DNA of 36,756 nucleotides from Peptostreptococcus sp. MV1. GTDB lineage: Bacteria > Bacillota > Clostridia > Peptostreptococcales > Peptostreptococcaceae. A model generated the notes under the pieces. It searched no databases, was not told the origin of the DNA, and worked only from the letters and a program-made list of their open reading frames with translations. The translations under genes and the position numbers were made by a program. This document shows, in pieces, positions 24,941 through 32,934 of this stretch (positions are counted from its first letter, which is position 1; each line of letters opens with the position of its first letter). Location: the NCBI RefSeq assembly GCF_000758885.1, contig NZ_JRNB01000066.1:1-36756 (forward strand), in the 5' to 3' direction.

Positions 24941-26587
24941 TTAAGCCAATATTTCCAAGTATTTTTCAACTCTAGCTACAACCCTATCACGTCCCATAAC
25001 CTGCTGAATACTCCATAGATCTGGTGACTGCTGTCTTCCTACTACTGCTACTCTTATAGCTGTAGAAACGTCAGTTATATTACCCCTATAAAGGTCTGGT
25101 TCCTTTTTGAAAGCTTTATTATTTGATGTAAATCCGTTTGCATCAGTTATTGCCTTCACCTTTTCAAACCAAATTTCATTGGTATCGTTCTGGTCATAAG
25201 TATCTAGATATGCCCTTAGAATGACTTTTGCATCCTCTTTTGACACTCTCTCTGGAAGCCCATCTACATACTCAAAACCTTCTTCAAAATAGTATGATAC
25301 AAAGTCCATTATCTGACTACAATTCACTAGATCCTTTCTAGGTTTCTTACCTGACCTACCTATTGCTAGTAGCTTTCTTAGGTCTTCCTTGTACTTAATT
25401 AGTAGCTGGTTTGCATCCTTGTCAAACTTTTCAGACCATCCTACCATAAAGTCAAGTATCTGGTCTTCAGTCATCTTAACAAGAACATCCTTTGAGATGT
25501 CATTTAGCTTATTCAAGTCAAATAGAGACCCTGATGAGCTCATATTTTTAGTCTTGAAGGTAAATTCCCTGTATGACTTATCTGGATTCTTCATTCTCCA
25601 CTCTTCGTAGTTAGAATTCATAAGTGTCATCAGGTACTCAGTAACTGCCTCTGGGAAGTAACCGTCCTTCATATAGTATTCAAGAGATAGTTCTGGATCC
25701 TTTCTCTTTGAAAGCTTTCTCTTCTTGCCGTCCTCTACCTTCATCAAGTGGGCAGTATGGTTGTAGTTAGGCCTTCTCCATCCCATCACAAAGAATAATT
25801 CTAGGTGTATAGGTAGGGTAGATAGCCACTCCTCTCCTCTTACCACATCTGTCACCCTCATGAAGTGGTCATCAACCACATGGGCAAAATGGTAAGTTGG
25901 TATACCGTTTTGCTTTAGGATTACAACATCAAGGTTATTCTGTCTGACATTTATTTCTCCCCTGATACCATCCTTAAATTTCATGGCAACTTCTGGGTCT
26001 CCTCCAGACTTTAATCTCAATGTCCATGGCTTGCCAGCATCAAGATTTGCCTTTATTTCATCTAGGCTAAGATTTCTATCTTTAGCCCATTCTCCATAAT
26101 ATCCCGTATTCACACCGGCCTTCTCCTGTTTTTCTCTTATCTGAGCCATTTCTTCCTCAGATACAAAAGATGGGTATGTAAATCCCTTTTCTGTAAGGTA
26201 CTTGGCTGCAGTCTGGTATATTTCCTTCCTGTCACTCTGCCTGTATGGGCCGTATATACCCTTCTCACCATCTAGGCTGACACCTTCATCAAATTCTATA
26301 CCGAAGAACTTTAGAGACTTTATAATCAGCTCCTCAGACCCCTCTACCTTTCTCTTGTCATCAGTATCCTCAATTCTCAGAAGCATAGTTCCATCATTTA
26401 GGTGGGCCATTCTCTCATCCACTAGGGCTCCATAAAGGTTACCTAAATGTATAAATCCAGTCGGACTAGGTCCCAACCTAGTAACCTTGGCCTTCTTATC
26501 CAAGTCTCTTTCTGGATATAGTTCTTCATAATACTCTATAGTCTTATCGACATTTGGAAATAGCAATTGTGCTAACTCTTTACTCAT
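24941..26587 (-). CDS. gltX: Glutamyl-tRNA synthetase
   Basis: Charges tRNA(Glu) (and, in bacteria using GatCAB, tRNA(Gln)) with glutamate. It has 548 residues, the longer clostridial form with an N-terminal extension of about 30 residues. The HIGH-type motif GPSPTGFIHLGN is at 39-50 and the KMSKS-type motif KLSKR at 291-295. LLRIEDTD (69-76) binds the acceptor end. YHFAHVVDDHFM and RGEEWLST are class Ib signatures. GGAGG lies 9 bases before the ATG. The leader is short (about 25 bases), so no T-box controls it. Confidence 0.95.
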   Translation of the reverse strand: MSKELAQLLFPNVDKTIEYYEELYPERDLDKKAKVTRLGPSPTGFIHLGNLYGALVDERMAHLNDGTMLLRIEDTDDKRKVEGSEELIIKSLKFFGIEFDEGVSLDGEKGIYGPYRQSDRKEIYQTAAKYLTEKGFTYPSFVSEEEMAQIREKQEKAGVNTGYYGEWAKDRNLSLDEIKANLDAGKPWTLRLKSGGDPEVAMKFKDGIRGEINVRQNNLDVVILKQNGIPTYHFAHVVDDHFMRVTDVVRGEEWLSTLPIHLELFFVMGWRRPNYNHTAHLMKVEDGKKRKLSKRKDPELSLEYYMKDGYFPEAVTEYLMTLMNSNYEEWRMKNPDKSYREFTFKTKNMSSSGSLFDLNKLNDISKDVLVKMTEDQILDFMVGWSEKFDKDANQLLIKYKEDLRKLLAIGRSGKKPRKDLVNCSQIMDFVSYYFEEGFEYVDGLPERVSKEDAKVILRAYLDTYDQNDTNEIWFEKVKAITDANGFTSNNKAFKKEPDLYRGNITDVSTAIRVAVVGRQQSPDLWSIQQVMGRDRVVARVEKYLEILA

Positions 26588-26618
26588 TACACTTGTCCTC
26601 CGTTTTTTAATCAGTATT

Positions 26619-26624
26619 ATTATA
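26619..26624 (-). promoter_or_regulatory. gltX promoter (extended -10)
   Basis: TGTTATAAT on the minus strand, about 32 bases upstream of the gltX ATG, with a weak -35. Confidence 0.6.
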
Positions 26625-26735
26625 ACATATATTATTCATTTAAACTATAATTAAAGTATTCTTATGTATCAAATGAGTCCCTACTTTACAAGGATTCCAT
26701 TGATTATTCTACAAAAAGTTCTTTTTTTGATTATT

Positions 26736-26766
26736 TTAAAAAGGCCAGTCCTATTTGGACTAGCCT
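26736..26766 (-). terminator. Terminator of the VanW-family gene
   Basis: AGGC-C-AGTCC (26742-26751) pairs with GGACT-A-GCCT (26757-26766), one mismatch, loop TATTT. On the minus strand it is followed by a T run (CCTTTTT). Confidence 0.88.
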
Positions 26767-26774
26767 AAAAAATA

Positions 26775-28211
26775 CTATATTCCTGGATTTGGTGCCTGAC
26801 CAGCTCCTGGTACTGGTTGTTGTGGCTTTGGTGCAATAGGTTGGTGCTTACCTGGCTTTGGAGCTGCAGGTTTAGCTGCTCCTATCCTTACTACACCTAC
26901 CTGAGCTGGGTAATTACTATAGCCTATCTTTTCAGAACTAATTATATTTCCCTTATCATCCTTGTACTGTCTGTATGTAACTACATTGTAACCTGGTCTA
27001 GAATACTTTTCTACGACCTTCTTTCCGGCTGGCAAACTTGGATCAGGTATAGTTTTATTACCTCCGCCAAAAGAGCCTAATACCTGTGTAGTGATATCTA
27101 TATTTTTATAGTCACTTGCTGCTCCATATATTTCAGATATCATCTTGCTACCGTAAGTATAGTTTTTCACATATACATTATGCTTAAATGGATTTTTAAA
27201 CTTAAAGTCTTGGCCTGGATTGCCGTCGTATACAGTAGCATCTCTGCCCATATTTACATAATCTGAAGGTATAGTATGACTTCTCCTAGTTGTGATTTCC
27301 ATACCCGATAAAAGTGCTGCATTAAAGATAGTAGACGAGGTCTGACATACACCTCCGCCAATGCCCATTATAAGCTTACCACTTTCGATAACTGGTGCGG
27401 CCTTGTAGCCCCTTGCTATGGTTTTATCACCAGTCAAACCATTGAAAGAAAATTCCTGACCTGGCTTCAATACTACACCACTAGAATCTCTAGCAGATTT
27501 TTCAATATTATAATTCCTTGAATACATACCACCATATATCGTTGAATATGCCCCCAATAGGGTATCAATGCCCTTTAAATCTTCCTTAGTAAATTTAGCC
27601 TTTTCTAACTTAACTACCATTTCAGTGTAAAACTTGTCTGCATGTAAGTTTTTGACTAACTTATCATGTGATGCCTGTAAATTCATAGTTATTCCAGGTT
27701 CATCAGCTACAATAATAGTTTTTTTAGCCTTGTAATCATAATCTAAAGTAGCCTCTTTGACCTGACTATCTAACTTTGATTTTACCTGCTTTAAACTCTC
27801 ATTTAATTTACCATCATTGTAAGTCATATCCAAAGGTATAAAACTCTTGCTACCAAAATCAGACTTTAATGTTCTAACTATATTTGTAAAAAAAGCATTA
27901 GACCTGTTGTAATTGTAGGCTGAATCTACAGTAGACTTATAATTAATATTCAAATCTATATCACTAACAGGTATCTTCCATGACTTGTCACCATAATACA
28001 TCTTTACATTTTTTAGATTATCTAGTGATTCCAACTTCCCTAAAGCCTGACTTTTTGTCATGCCAGACAAGTCCACATTAGCTACACTAACACCCTTTGC
28101 AATCTTATCTGATGCGACCTGCATCGACAGGACACCAGTCCCAACCACCAGGACACCCACCAGTATAGCAACTGGTATTATTATCTTTTTATTATCTTTC
28201 AATAAGTTCAT
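26775..28211 (-). CDS. VanW family cell-wall protein with G5 domain
   Basis: A membrane-anchored, extracellular protein of 478 residues. One membrane helix at about 9-30 acts as anchor. About 40-210 resembles the putative peptidoglycan-binding domain (PG_binding_4) often found with VanW. The VanW domain lies at about 220-350, with GIGGGVCQTSSTIFNAALL and the RRSHTIPSDYV segment. A G5 domain follows (about 370-445), then a Pro/Ala/Lys-rich tail suited to spanning the wall. GAGGTGG is the SD. The biochemical function of VanW is not established; despite the name, a role in vancomycin resistance is not implied. It has its own terminator and promoter. Confidence 0.88.
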   Translation of the reverse strand: MNLLKDNKKIIIPVAILVGVLVVGTGVLSMQVASDKIAKGVSVANVDLSGMTKSQALGKLESLDNLKNVKMYYGDKSWKIPVSDIDLNINYKSTVDSAYNYNRSNAFFTNIVRTLKSDFGSKSFIPLDMTYNDGKLNESLKQVKSKLDSQVKEATLDYDYKAKKTIIVADEPGITMNLQASHDKLVKNLHADKFYTEMVVKLEKAKFTKEDLKGIDTLLGAYSTIYGGMYSRNYNIEKSARDSSGVVLKPGQEFSFNGLTGDKTIARGYKAAPVIESGKLIMGIGGGVCQTSSTIFNAALLSGMEITTRRSHTIPSDYVNMGRDATVYDGNPGQDFKFKNPFKHNVYVKNYTYGSKMISEIYGAASDYKNIDITTQVLGSFGGGNKTIPDPSLPAGKKVVEKYSRPGYNVVTYRQYKDDKGNIISSEKIGYSNYPAQVGVVRIGAAKPAAPKPGKHQPIAPKPQQPVPGAGQAPNPGI

Positions 28212-28220
28212 TTATCCACC

Positions 28221-28230
28221 TCATAACTAT
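28221..28230. promoter_or_regulatory. Operator-like half site in the VanW-gene leader
   Basis: TCATAACTAT here is identical to ten bases of the repressor operator at 28448-28457. It lies in the predicted leader of the VanW gene, just before the ribosome binding site, without a matching second arm at the same spacing. Confidence 0.3.
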
Positions 28231-28244
28231 TATACTACTCTTTA

Positions 28245-28272
28245 ATTATACTACAGAAACAAAAGTAATCAA
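28245..28272 (-). promoter_or_regulatory. Candidate promoter of the VanW-family gene
   Basis: On the minus strand -10 TATAAT (28245-28250) with TTGATT (28267-28272) at 16 bases. A second TATAAT at 28229-28234 is an alternative. Confidence 0.5.
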
Positions 28273-28433
28273 GCCAACTTTAGAACTTTTGTAGCAAATT
28301 TTGATAAATTAGAAAATTCGTATTTTTAAACCAAACTAGTCTAATTGTAACTTTCTAAGTATCATTTTAATATTATATCACATAAGATCTAGATAAAAAT
28401 CCTTAATTTATAAAAAATGTATAAAATTCAAAA

Positions 28434-28459
28434 ATATAGTTGCGTTTTCATAACTATAT
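28434..28459. promoter_or_regulatory. Palindromic operator O1 in the S24 repressor promoter
   Basis: ATATAGTT - 10 bases - AACTATAT is a perfect 8+8 inverted repeat that overlaps the -35 and most of the spacer of the promoter. Its location is what autorepression would need. Confidence 0.6.
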
Positions 28460-28467
28460 GATATAAT
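28440..28467 (+). promoter_or_regulatory. Promoter of the S24 repressor gene
   Basis: The -35-like TTGCGT (28440-28445), 16-base spacer and -10 TATAAT (28462-28467) predict a start near 28474. Confidence 0.65.
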
Positions 28468-28472
28468 ATGAG

Positions 28473-28499
28473 TATAGATTTATTTAATCAGAATCTATA
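28473..28499. promoter_or_regulatory. Second inverted repeat O2 at the transcription start of the S24 repressor
   Basis: TATAGATT - 11 bases - AATCTATA is another perfect 8+8 inverted repeat, beginning at the predicted start site and ending just before the SD at 28503. Its centre is about 40 bases from that of O1. It could be a second operator or a stem in the leader RNA. Confidence 0.5.
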
Positions 28500-28517
28500 G
28501 ACAAGGAGATGATGGTA

Positions 28518-29201
28518 ATGAATAAAGAAGTATTTATAGCTAGATTAAAAACAGCTATGAAAAATAAGAATATAAGTCAGTACTCTCTCTCCAAAACAAG
28601 TGGTATTAATAGAGGAACCCTTAGCTCATATATGTCTGGAAAATACCTTCCCAAACAAGATAAAATATTCACCCTAGCTAGCATATTGGATGTAAATCCC
28701 GACTGGTTAGCTTGCAACTCAGACATTATGGATAAGGCAGACCTATATTCTGCAGATAACTTCTTTGACGATAGCAGTATAAATTCATATCCATTTGTTG
28801 ACGAAGGCGTATCTGCAGGCTTGGCAAATGAAATAGAGGCCCACTATGACCTAGATCAGATAAGAATACCTGACCTTATGTTAGGCAGATATGCAGGCAG
28901 AAAAGATATTCTCCTTATGAGGGTCAATGGAGAAAGTATGAACAAAGTCATACCAAATGGTTCTTTAATAGGACTTATTAGTAATATATCTCCATCATCT
29001 CTTACAAGTGGCGATATTGTAGTATTTTCATACAACTACGAATATAGTGTGAAAAGATTCTTCAAAGACAAGAAAAATCGAAACTATATTTTTAGGCCTG
29101 ATACTTATGAAACTTGTTTTTCAGACATAATTGTTCCTTTTGATAATTCCCATAACCTAAAAATTATAGGTAAGGTCATAATGTACAATACCCTACTATA
29201 G
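28518..29201 (+). CDS. LexA/CI-like repressor (XRE HTH plus S24 peptidase)
   Basis: A 227-residue DNA-binding repressor. The XRE helix-turn-helix is at about 5-60 (ISQYSLSKTSGINRGTLSSYMSG). The C-terminal self-cleaving domain has Ala100-Gly101 in VSAGLA, Ser140 in NGESMN and Lys179 in YSVKRF. All are intact, so induction by RecA-stimulated cleavage is plausible, as for phage CI and HdiR-type regulators. It differs from the true LexA at 4367 in its DNA-binding domain. Three in-frame ATG/GTG codons precede, but AAGGAG is 9 bases before 28518. No phage genes adjoin; the divergent neighbour is the VanW gene. Target genes are unknown. Confidence 0.88.
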   Translation: MNKEVFIARLKTAMKNKNISQYSLSKTSGINRGTLSSYMSGKYLPKQDKIFTLASILDVNPDWLACNSDIMDKADLYSADNFFDDSSINSYPFVDEGVSAGLANEIEAHYDLDQIRIPDLMLGRYAGRKDILLMRVNGESMNKVIPNGSLIGLISNISPSSLTSGDIVVFSYNYEYSVKRFFKDKKNRNYIFRPDTYETCFSDIIVPFDNSHNLKIIGKVIMYNTLL

Positions 29202-29280
29202 GTAAATTCGCCTATAAGATTATAAATAGATCCTGGTAAGCAGATATTTTTGATTGAATAATTTGAACATGATTTTAAGC

Positions 29281-29309
29281 AAAAAAAACACAGCATCACT
29301 GCTGTGTTT
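29281..29309 (-). terminator. Terminator of the small membrane protein gene
   Basis: AAACACAGC (29286-29294) and GCTGTGTTT (29301-29309) form a 9-bp stem with a six-base loop. On the minus strand eight T follow. It lies between convergent genes and may also slow the plus-strand transcript, where only TTTAT follows. Confidence 0.9.
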
Positions 29310-29321
29310 ATAATCTCAATA

Positions 29322-29690
29322 TTAAGAAGCTGCCCTATTGTTCCTTTTGTTTCTCTCTCTGTTGTTTTGTCTTGCTCTTTCAAGTCTTTCACGTTCAAGT
29401 CTCTTGATAAGTGGCTTATTGACAGGCGCAAACATCTTGCGACCCTTATAGACTGTAAATGAAAAAGTCAAGAACAAAGTAGACCCAAATAAAACGAACC
29501 TATAAAAAACAAAAGATGCTTTCACACCTAAGAATAGGTTCACCACTAGGATAGTGAAACTTAGTGCAAGGGATACAATAACAGAAAATACAAAAAGCCT
29601 TATTATTCTACTCCAAAAACTGCTTAATTTAATTAATAAGTCTTTCAATATTTTCACCATCCCTTCCAATAAAATCATAATTCGTGTCAT
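29322..29690 (-). CDS. Small two-helix membrane protein with basic tail, unknown
   Basis: About 122 residues, not recognised. Two strongly hydrophobic segments (about 30-54 and 61-81) are joined by a short loop, followed by a highly basic, Arg/Asn/Glu-rich C-terminus (RLERERLERARQ and then NNRERNKRNN) likely to be cytosolic and able to bind nucleic acid, ribosomes or acidic lipid. The start is uncertain: ATG 29690 has GGGA too close, a TTG at 29699 and an ATG at 29660 (behind GGAAGGG) are alternatives. A good promoter and a strong terminator support a real gene transcribed on its own. Confidence 0.65.
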   Translation of the reverse strand: MTRIMILLEGMVKILKDLLIKLSSFWSRIIRLFVFSVIVSLALSFTILVVNLFLGVKASFVFYRFVLFGSTLFLTFSFTVYKGRKMFAPVNKPLIKRLERERLERARQNNRERNKRNNRAAS

Positions 29691-29721
29691 AATTCCCAAA
29701 AATTATGTTCAGCCTACTAAT

Positions 29722-29750
29722 ATAATAACAAATTATGACACTTTTAGCAA
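29722..29750 (-). promoter_or_regulatory. Promoter of the small membrane protein gene
   Basis: On the minus strand -35 TTGCTA (29745-29750), 17-base spacer, -10 TATTAT (29722-29727); start near 29715. Confidence 0.6.
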
Positions 29751-29819
29751 TTGTATTTTACGATTTTCTTCAAACAAATTTTGAGAATATTTTATTTTTA
29801 TTTTAAAAAATCTTAAAGT

Positions 29820-30572
29820 TTATCTAAAAACTGCTTCTTTAGCCAATTTATCCGCAATATCGTTGTATTTATCCCCACTATGGGCCTTAACTTTTTTGAA
29901 GCTTACATTGATTTTTTTCATAGCCTCAATACAGAATTCCCTATAGTGTTTAGTACCTTCCTTGTTGGCTTTCCATTCACCTGTGCACCACTTCTCTATG
30001 CCATTGTAATCAAAATATATAACTAAATCCTTATACCCATTATCAATACAGTATTTCATGGCTAACATTGATGCTTCAATTTCACCTGCAACATTTCTCA
30101 TTGATACATAGTTTGGATTCTGACCTGTATAAGATATTTCGTCAAGTATTTTACCATCTTTTAAAATTACTGCACCTGATCCATAAGTTTTACTTGCATG
30201 TTCATAACTTCCATCTATATATGCCTCAATAGTACCAAAAATGGGTTCTTTTTCACTTTTTTCATCTATATATTGATTTTTTTTATTTTCGACAAAAATA
30301 TCACTAACTTTTTTTTCAACTTTAGCAAAATTTTCTTCTGTATTATTCTTAATTTTTGTAGCATTTGTTTCTAAACTAGCCACTTCTCTACAATTATCAA
30401 GTCTTGGTACACCTATACCCTCTAATAAAAAATTCACAGCTTCGTCAGGACTTTCAAATGATTTGTAATTTGCATTTGGATAACCTCCAACTGACAACTT
30501 ACAGTCATCCCAAGTCAAAAAAATCCCCCTAATCTTGCCTCTCGTCACTACATAATACTTTTGTTTCTTCAT
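29820..30572 (-). CDS. rnhA: Ribonuclease H1 with hybrid-binding domain
   Basis: Cuts the RNA strand of RNA-DNA hybrids, clearing R-loops and primers. From the ATG at 30572 it has 250 residues. The N-terminal hybrid-binding domain (about 4-50, with Trp21, Cys24 and the GGYPNANYKSF segment) is the eukaryote-like RNase H1 type. A charged linker (about 60-112) joins the catalytic domain with Asp120 (AYIDGS), Glu164 (GEIEAS), Asp188 (YFDYNG) and Asp238 (YNDIAD). AGAGGAG precedes this ATG by 5 bases; the longer frame would overlap the upstream gene. It lies 29 bases after the TVP38-like gene, probably in one transcript. Confidence 0.93.
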   Translation of the reverse strand: MKKQKYYVVTRGKIRGIFLTWDDCKLSVGGYPNANYKSFESPDEAVNFLLEGIGVPRLDNCREVASLETNATKIKNNTEENFAKVEKKVSDIFVENKKNQYIDEKSEKEPIFGTIEAYIDGSYEHASKTYGSGAVILKDGKILDEISYTGQNPNYVSMRNVAGEIEASMLAMKYCIDNGYKDLVIYFDYNGIEKWCTGEWKANKEGTKHYREFCIEAMKKINVSFKKVKAHSGDKYNDIADKLAKEAVFR

Positions 30573-30601
30573 ACTTACTCCTCTTTTAAATCTATAAATT
30601 T

Positions 30602-31192
30602 TTATTCCCATCTATGTCTCTTATCATATATCTTGTCTATATCCTTTTTCATACGATTTGCCATCCAATATGACACTATAACTATAATACTCACCACACA
30701 TATTTTAAGTGGACTATGTATAAAGCCTTCTATATCACTACCAATATAACTAGCCATAAACATCATCAAAAACTTTCCAAACAACATGGGCACCACAAAG
30801 TCCTTTAAATTTATGTCGCAAAAGGCAGCAGCTATAGTCATCATGGAACTCGGTAATACTGGTATGGTATAAAAAAGAAATATCACCATAAACTGAGACT
30901 TCTGTATCTTATATATTATATTTTCTACCTTCTTTGTCTTTCTTTTTTGAAAAAAATCCAAATGGGCTAATTTCTTCACTAGCAAAAATACACTTATAAC
31001 TCCTGCACATGTACCTAGCCATGAAACTAAAAAACCAGGAACCAATCCATTAATAGCTGCGTTTACTGCTGCTATTGCCATAATCGGCAAGGCAGGTATA
31101 AAGCTCTCTATATAGGCCGCTAAAAAACCAAAAAACATTGATAGGATAAAATAGTCGCCTGCCCAATAAAGAAATTGTTCAATATATTGCAT
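30602..31192 (-). CDS. TVP38/TMEM64 (DedA-like, VTT domain) membrane protein
   Basis: A polytopic membrane protein of 196 residues with about five hydrophobic segments (about 12-30, 32-50, 52-72, 100-122, 160-180). The central VTT region includes GLVPGFLVSWLGTCAG and the FYTIPVLPSSMMTIAAAF segment, whose proline-rich re-entrant loop is typical of DedA/TVP38 proteins. Family members are linked to lipid flipping and envelope homeostasis; a substrate cannot be read here. AGAAGGTG is the SD. I see only a weak promoter in the preceding 130 bases. Confidence 0.82.
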   Translation of the reverse strand: MQYIEQFLYWAGDYFILSMFFGFLAAYIESFIPALPIMAIAAVNAAINGLVPGFLVSWLGTCAGVISVFLLVKKLAHLDFFQKRKTKKVENIIYKIQKSQFMVIFLFYTIPVLPSSMMTIAAAFCDINLKDFVVPMLFGKFLMMFMASYIGSDIEGFIHSPLKICVVSIIVIVSYWMANRMKKDIDKIYDKRHRWE

Positions 31193-31287
31193 ATTATATC
31201 ACCTTCTATTCCTTAATAGATAACCAAGAAATCTCTACACACATTGAAAAATGTCTACAAAAATATTCTGTCTCCTGGACTACCTAA

Positions 31288-31318
31288 ATAAAAAAGCCCG
31301 TATAAGACTTATACGAGC
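31288..31318 (-). terminator. Terminator of the zinc-PLC-like gene
   Basis: CGTATAAG and CTTATACG (31299-31306 and 31308-31315) with flanking GC pairs form a compact hairpin; on the minus strand CTTTTTTATTT follows. It begins 5 bases past the stop codon. Confidence 0.88.
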
Positions 31319-31322
31319 TCTA

Positions 31323-31898
31323 CTAGCATACTGCGTGAGACTTGACTGTATTTTCTAAAATAGACTCCAATATATAGTTTGTAACCGTGTTACACACATA
31401 TGTAGAATACTTTAAGTCATTCTCTTCAAAGTTGCCATTAGACTTGTATTCTGAATACAATTTATCAAAAAATACATCAAAACTGTCTAGATATTGTTGC
31501 CTATCATTAATAATTTTATAGTCCTTAGCAACCTTAGTCAGGTTTCTTTCATATTGAATATGAATCCTCATACTGTGCTTAAATTCCCATCTTTCACTAT
31601 GAGCCACACAGAAGAAGTCAGTCAAAAAATGACAAACCACACCAATCTCCTGGGAGAAACCTGCTCTTGTATAGTACTGGTCCAAATTATCAAGATTAAG
31701 ACTAGATAAAAAATTTATCTTTTGCCTGACCATACCATAGGACTCATCTAAATAATGCTTTTTTAATTTATATTTAGATATAATATCCGGCTTTATATTT
31801 CCATATATGAAGTTTTTACTCTCTAAAAAAAATTGTTTATTTGAATCCGTATTCTCTAACAAGGACTTGGATATAATTATATGAGACTTCATCATCAT
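31323..31898 (-). CDS. Zinc-dependent phospholipase C family-like protein, no signal peptide
   Basis: This 191-residue protein resembles the zinc-dependent phospholipase C/S1-P1 nuclease fold by the pattern NIKPDI (about 34-39), then EIGVVCHFLTDFFCVAHSERW (about 84-104), where His90, Asp94 and His100 match the HxxxD...H zinc ligands. His6 near the start and the later HSMRIHIQYE segment may add others. Secreted toxins of this family have a signal peptide and lipid-binding C2-like domain; both are missing, so this is a cytosolic short relative of unknown substrate. Start chosen because AAGGTG lies 6 bases before the ATG at 31898. It is transcribed alone, ended by a strong terminator. Confidence 0.7.
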   Translation of the reverse strand: MMMKSHIIISKSLLENTDSNKQFFLESKNFIYGNIKPDIISKYKLKKHYLDESYGMVRQKINFLSSLNLDNLDQYYTRAGFSQEIGVVCHFLTDFFCVAHSERWEFKHSMRIHIQYERNLTKVAKDYKIINDRQQYLDSFDVFFDKLYSEYKSNGNFEENDLKYSTYVCNTVTNYILESILENTVKSHAVC

Positions 31899-31981
31899 CT
31901 TAATCACCTTCATTCTCTACATATATTATATACCTATTTTCTTAAGATATTATTAAAAATTATATATTATTTTTATTATAT

Positions 31982-32932
31982 TTATATAATTTTTGTATAA
32001 AATTTGCCTTGCCAGCTCTTCCTTCTCTTTAATTCATCATCAATAGCATTTAATACTTCCCACTTCTTAAGGCTCCACATAGGTCCTACTAGGTCTTCCT
32101 TCTTGCCATCTCCTGTCAACCTATGAATAACCATCTCTTGCGGTAATATCTCCAACTGATCACACACGAGCTTTATATAATCATCTTTTAACAATAGTTC
32201 TAGACAACCCTTGTGCAACATATCAACCATGGCAGTCCCCTTTATCACATGAAGCAAGTGAATCTTGACCCCTTGAATATCCATATGAGAAATAGTCCTG
32301 ATAGTCTCCATCATCATATCGTAGGTCTCTCCTGGAAGCCCATTTATTACATGGACTACAACATCTATATTTCTGGACCTCAGCCTATTGACACAGTCTA
32401 TAAACACATCCAGGCCATGCCCCCTATTTATTATTTTAGAAGTCTGGTCATGGACAGTCTGCAGTCCCAATTCCACCCACAAGTTGGTCCTAGTGTTCAA
32501 ATCAGTTAAATAATCTAATATATCATCATCTATACAGTCGGGCCTAGTTGAAATCGATAGACCTACAACCCCATCCTGATCCAGTATAGTTTCATATTTT
32601 TCTTTGAGTACATCTAGGGGAGCATAGGTATTTGTAAAGGCCTGAAAATACCCTATATACTTAGCCTTTGGCCACTTCTTCTCCATCATAGTCTTGATGT
32701 CTTCAAACTGCTTGATTAAATTATCCCTGGGATTGCCTGCAAAATCTCCTGAACCATCCTTGCTACAATAGGCACAACCGCCATAACTGATACTACCATC
32801 TATATTAGGACAGGTAAAACCCGCATTTATTGAAACCTTGAATACCTTTGTGCCAAACTTTTGTCTCAGATAATAGTTCCATGTATGGTATCTCTTATTT
32901 TCTATTTTATATTTAAATTCATTACTTACCAT
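31982..32932 (-). CDS. TIGR01212-family radical SAM protein (YtqA/YhcC-like)
   Basis: A 316-residue radical SAM enzyme. The cluster cysteines Cys41, Cys53 and Cys56 follow the family-specific spacing C-x11-C-x2-C. GYFQAFTNTYAP (about 94-105), STRPDC and the LWVELGLQT motif are typical of TIGR01212. Recent work on the Bacillus homologue YtqA places it in tRNA wobble-uridine (mnm5s2U) modification; I rely on memory for that and have not assigned a symbol. It starts 2 bases after the stop of the DUF308-like gene and is last in the cinA operon. No clear terminator follows. Confidence 0.85.
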   Translation of the reverse strand: MVSNEFKYKIENKRYHTWNYYLRQKFGTKVFKVSINAGFTCPNIDGSISYGGCAYCSKDGSGDFAGNPRDNLIKQFEDIKTMMEKKWPKAKYIGYFQAFTNTYAPLDVLKEKYETILDQDGVVGLSISTRPDCIDDDILDYLTDLNTRTNLWVELGLQTVHDQTSKIINRGHGLDVFIDCVNRLRSRNIDVVVHVINGLPGETYDMMMETIRTISHMDIQGVKIHLLHVIKGTAMVDMLHKGCLELLLKDDYIKLVCDQLEILPQEMVIHRLTGDGKKEDLVGPMWSLKKWEVLNAIDDELKRRKSWQGKFYTKII

Positions 32933-32934
32933 TA

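Larger units (their letters stand above)
28212..28517. other. 306-bp divergent gap between the VanW gene and the S24 repressor
   Basis: There is no reading frame. It carries the VanW-gene promoter on the minus strand (28245-28272) and, on the plus strand, the repressor promoter with two palindromes (28434-28499). The AT-rich stretch between about 28275 and 28430 shows nothing I recognise. Confidence 0.7.

Noticed and set aside
26588-26640. T-box riboswitch before gltX
   Set aside because: The leader is only about 25 bases from the predicted start site and lacks the T-box sequence.
29105-29431. Open frame overlapping the ends of the S24 repressor and the small membrane protein gene
   Set aside because: It runs through the terminator hairpin and overlaps both real genes; its protein looks like a frame-shifted, antisense reading.
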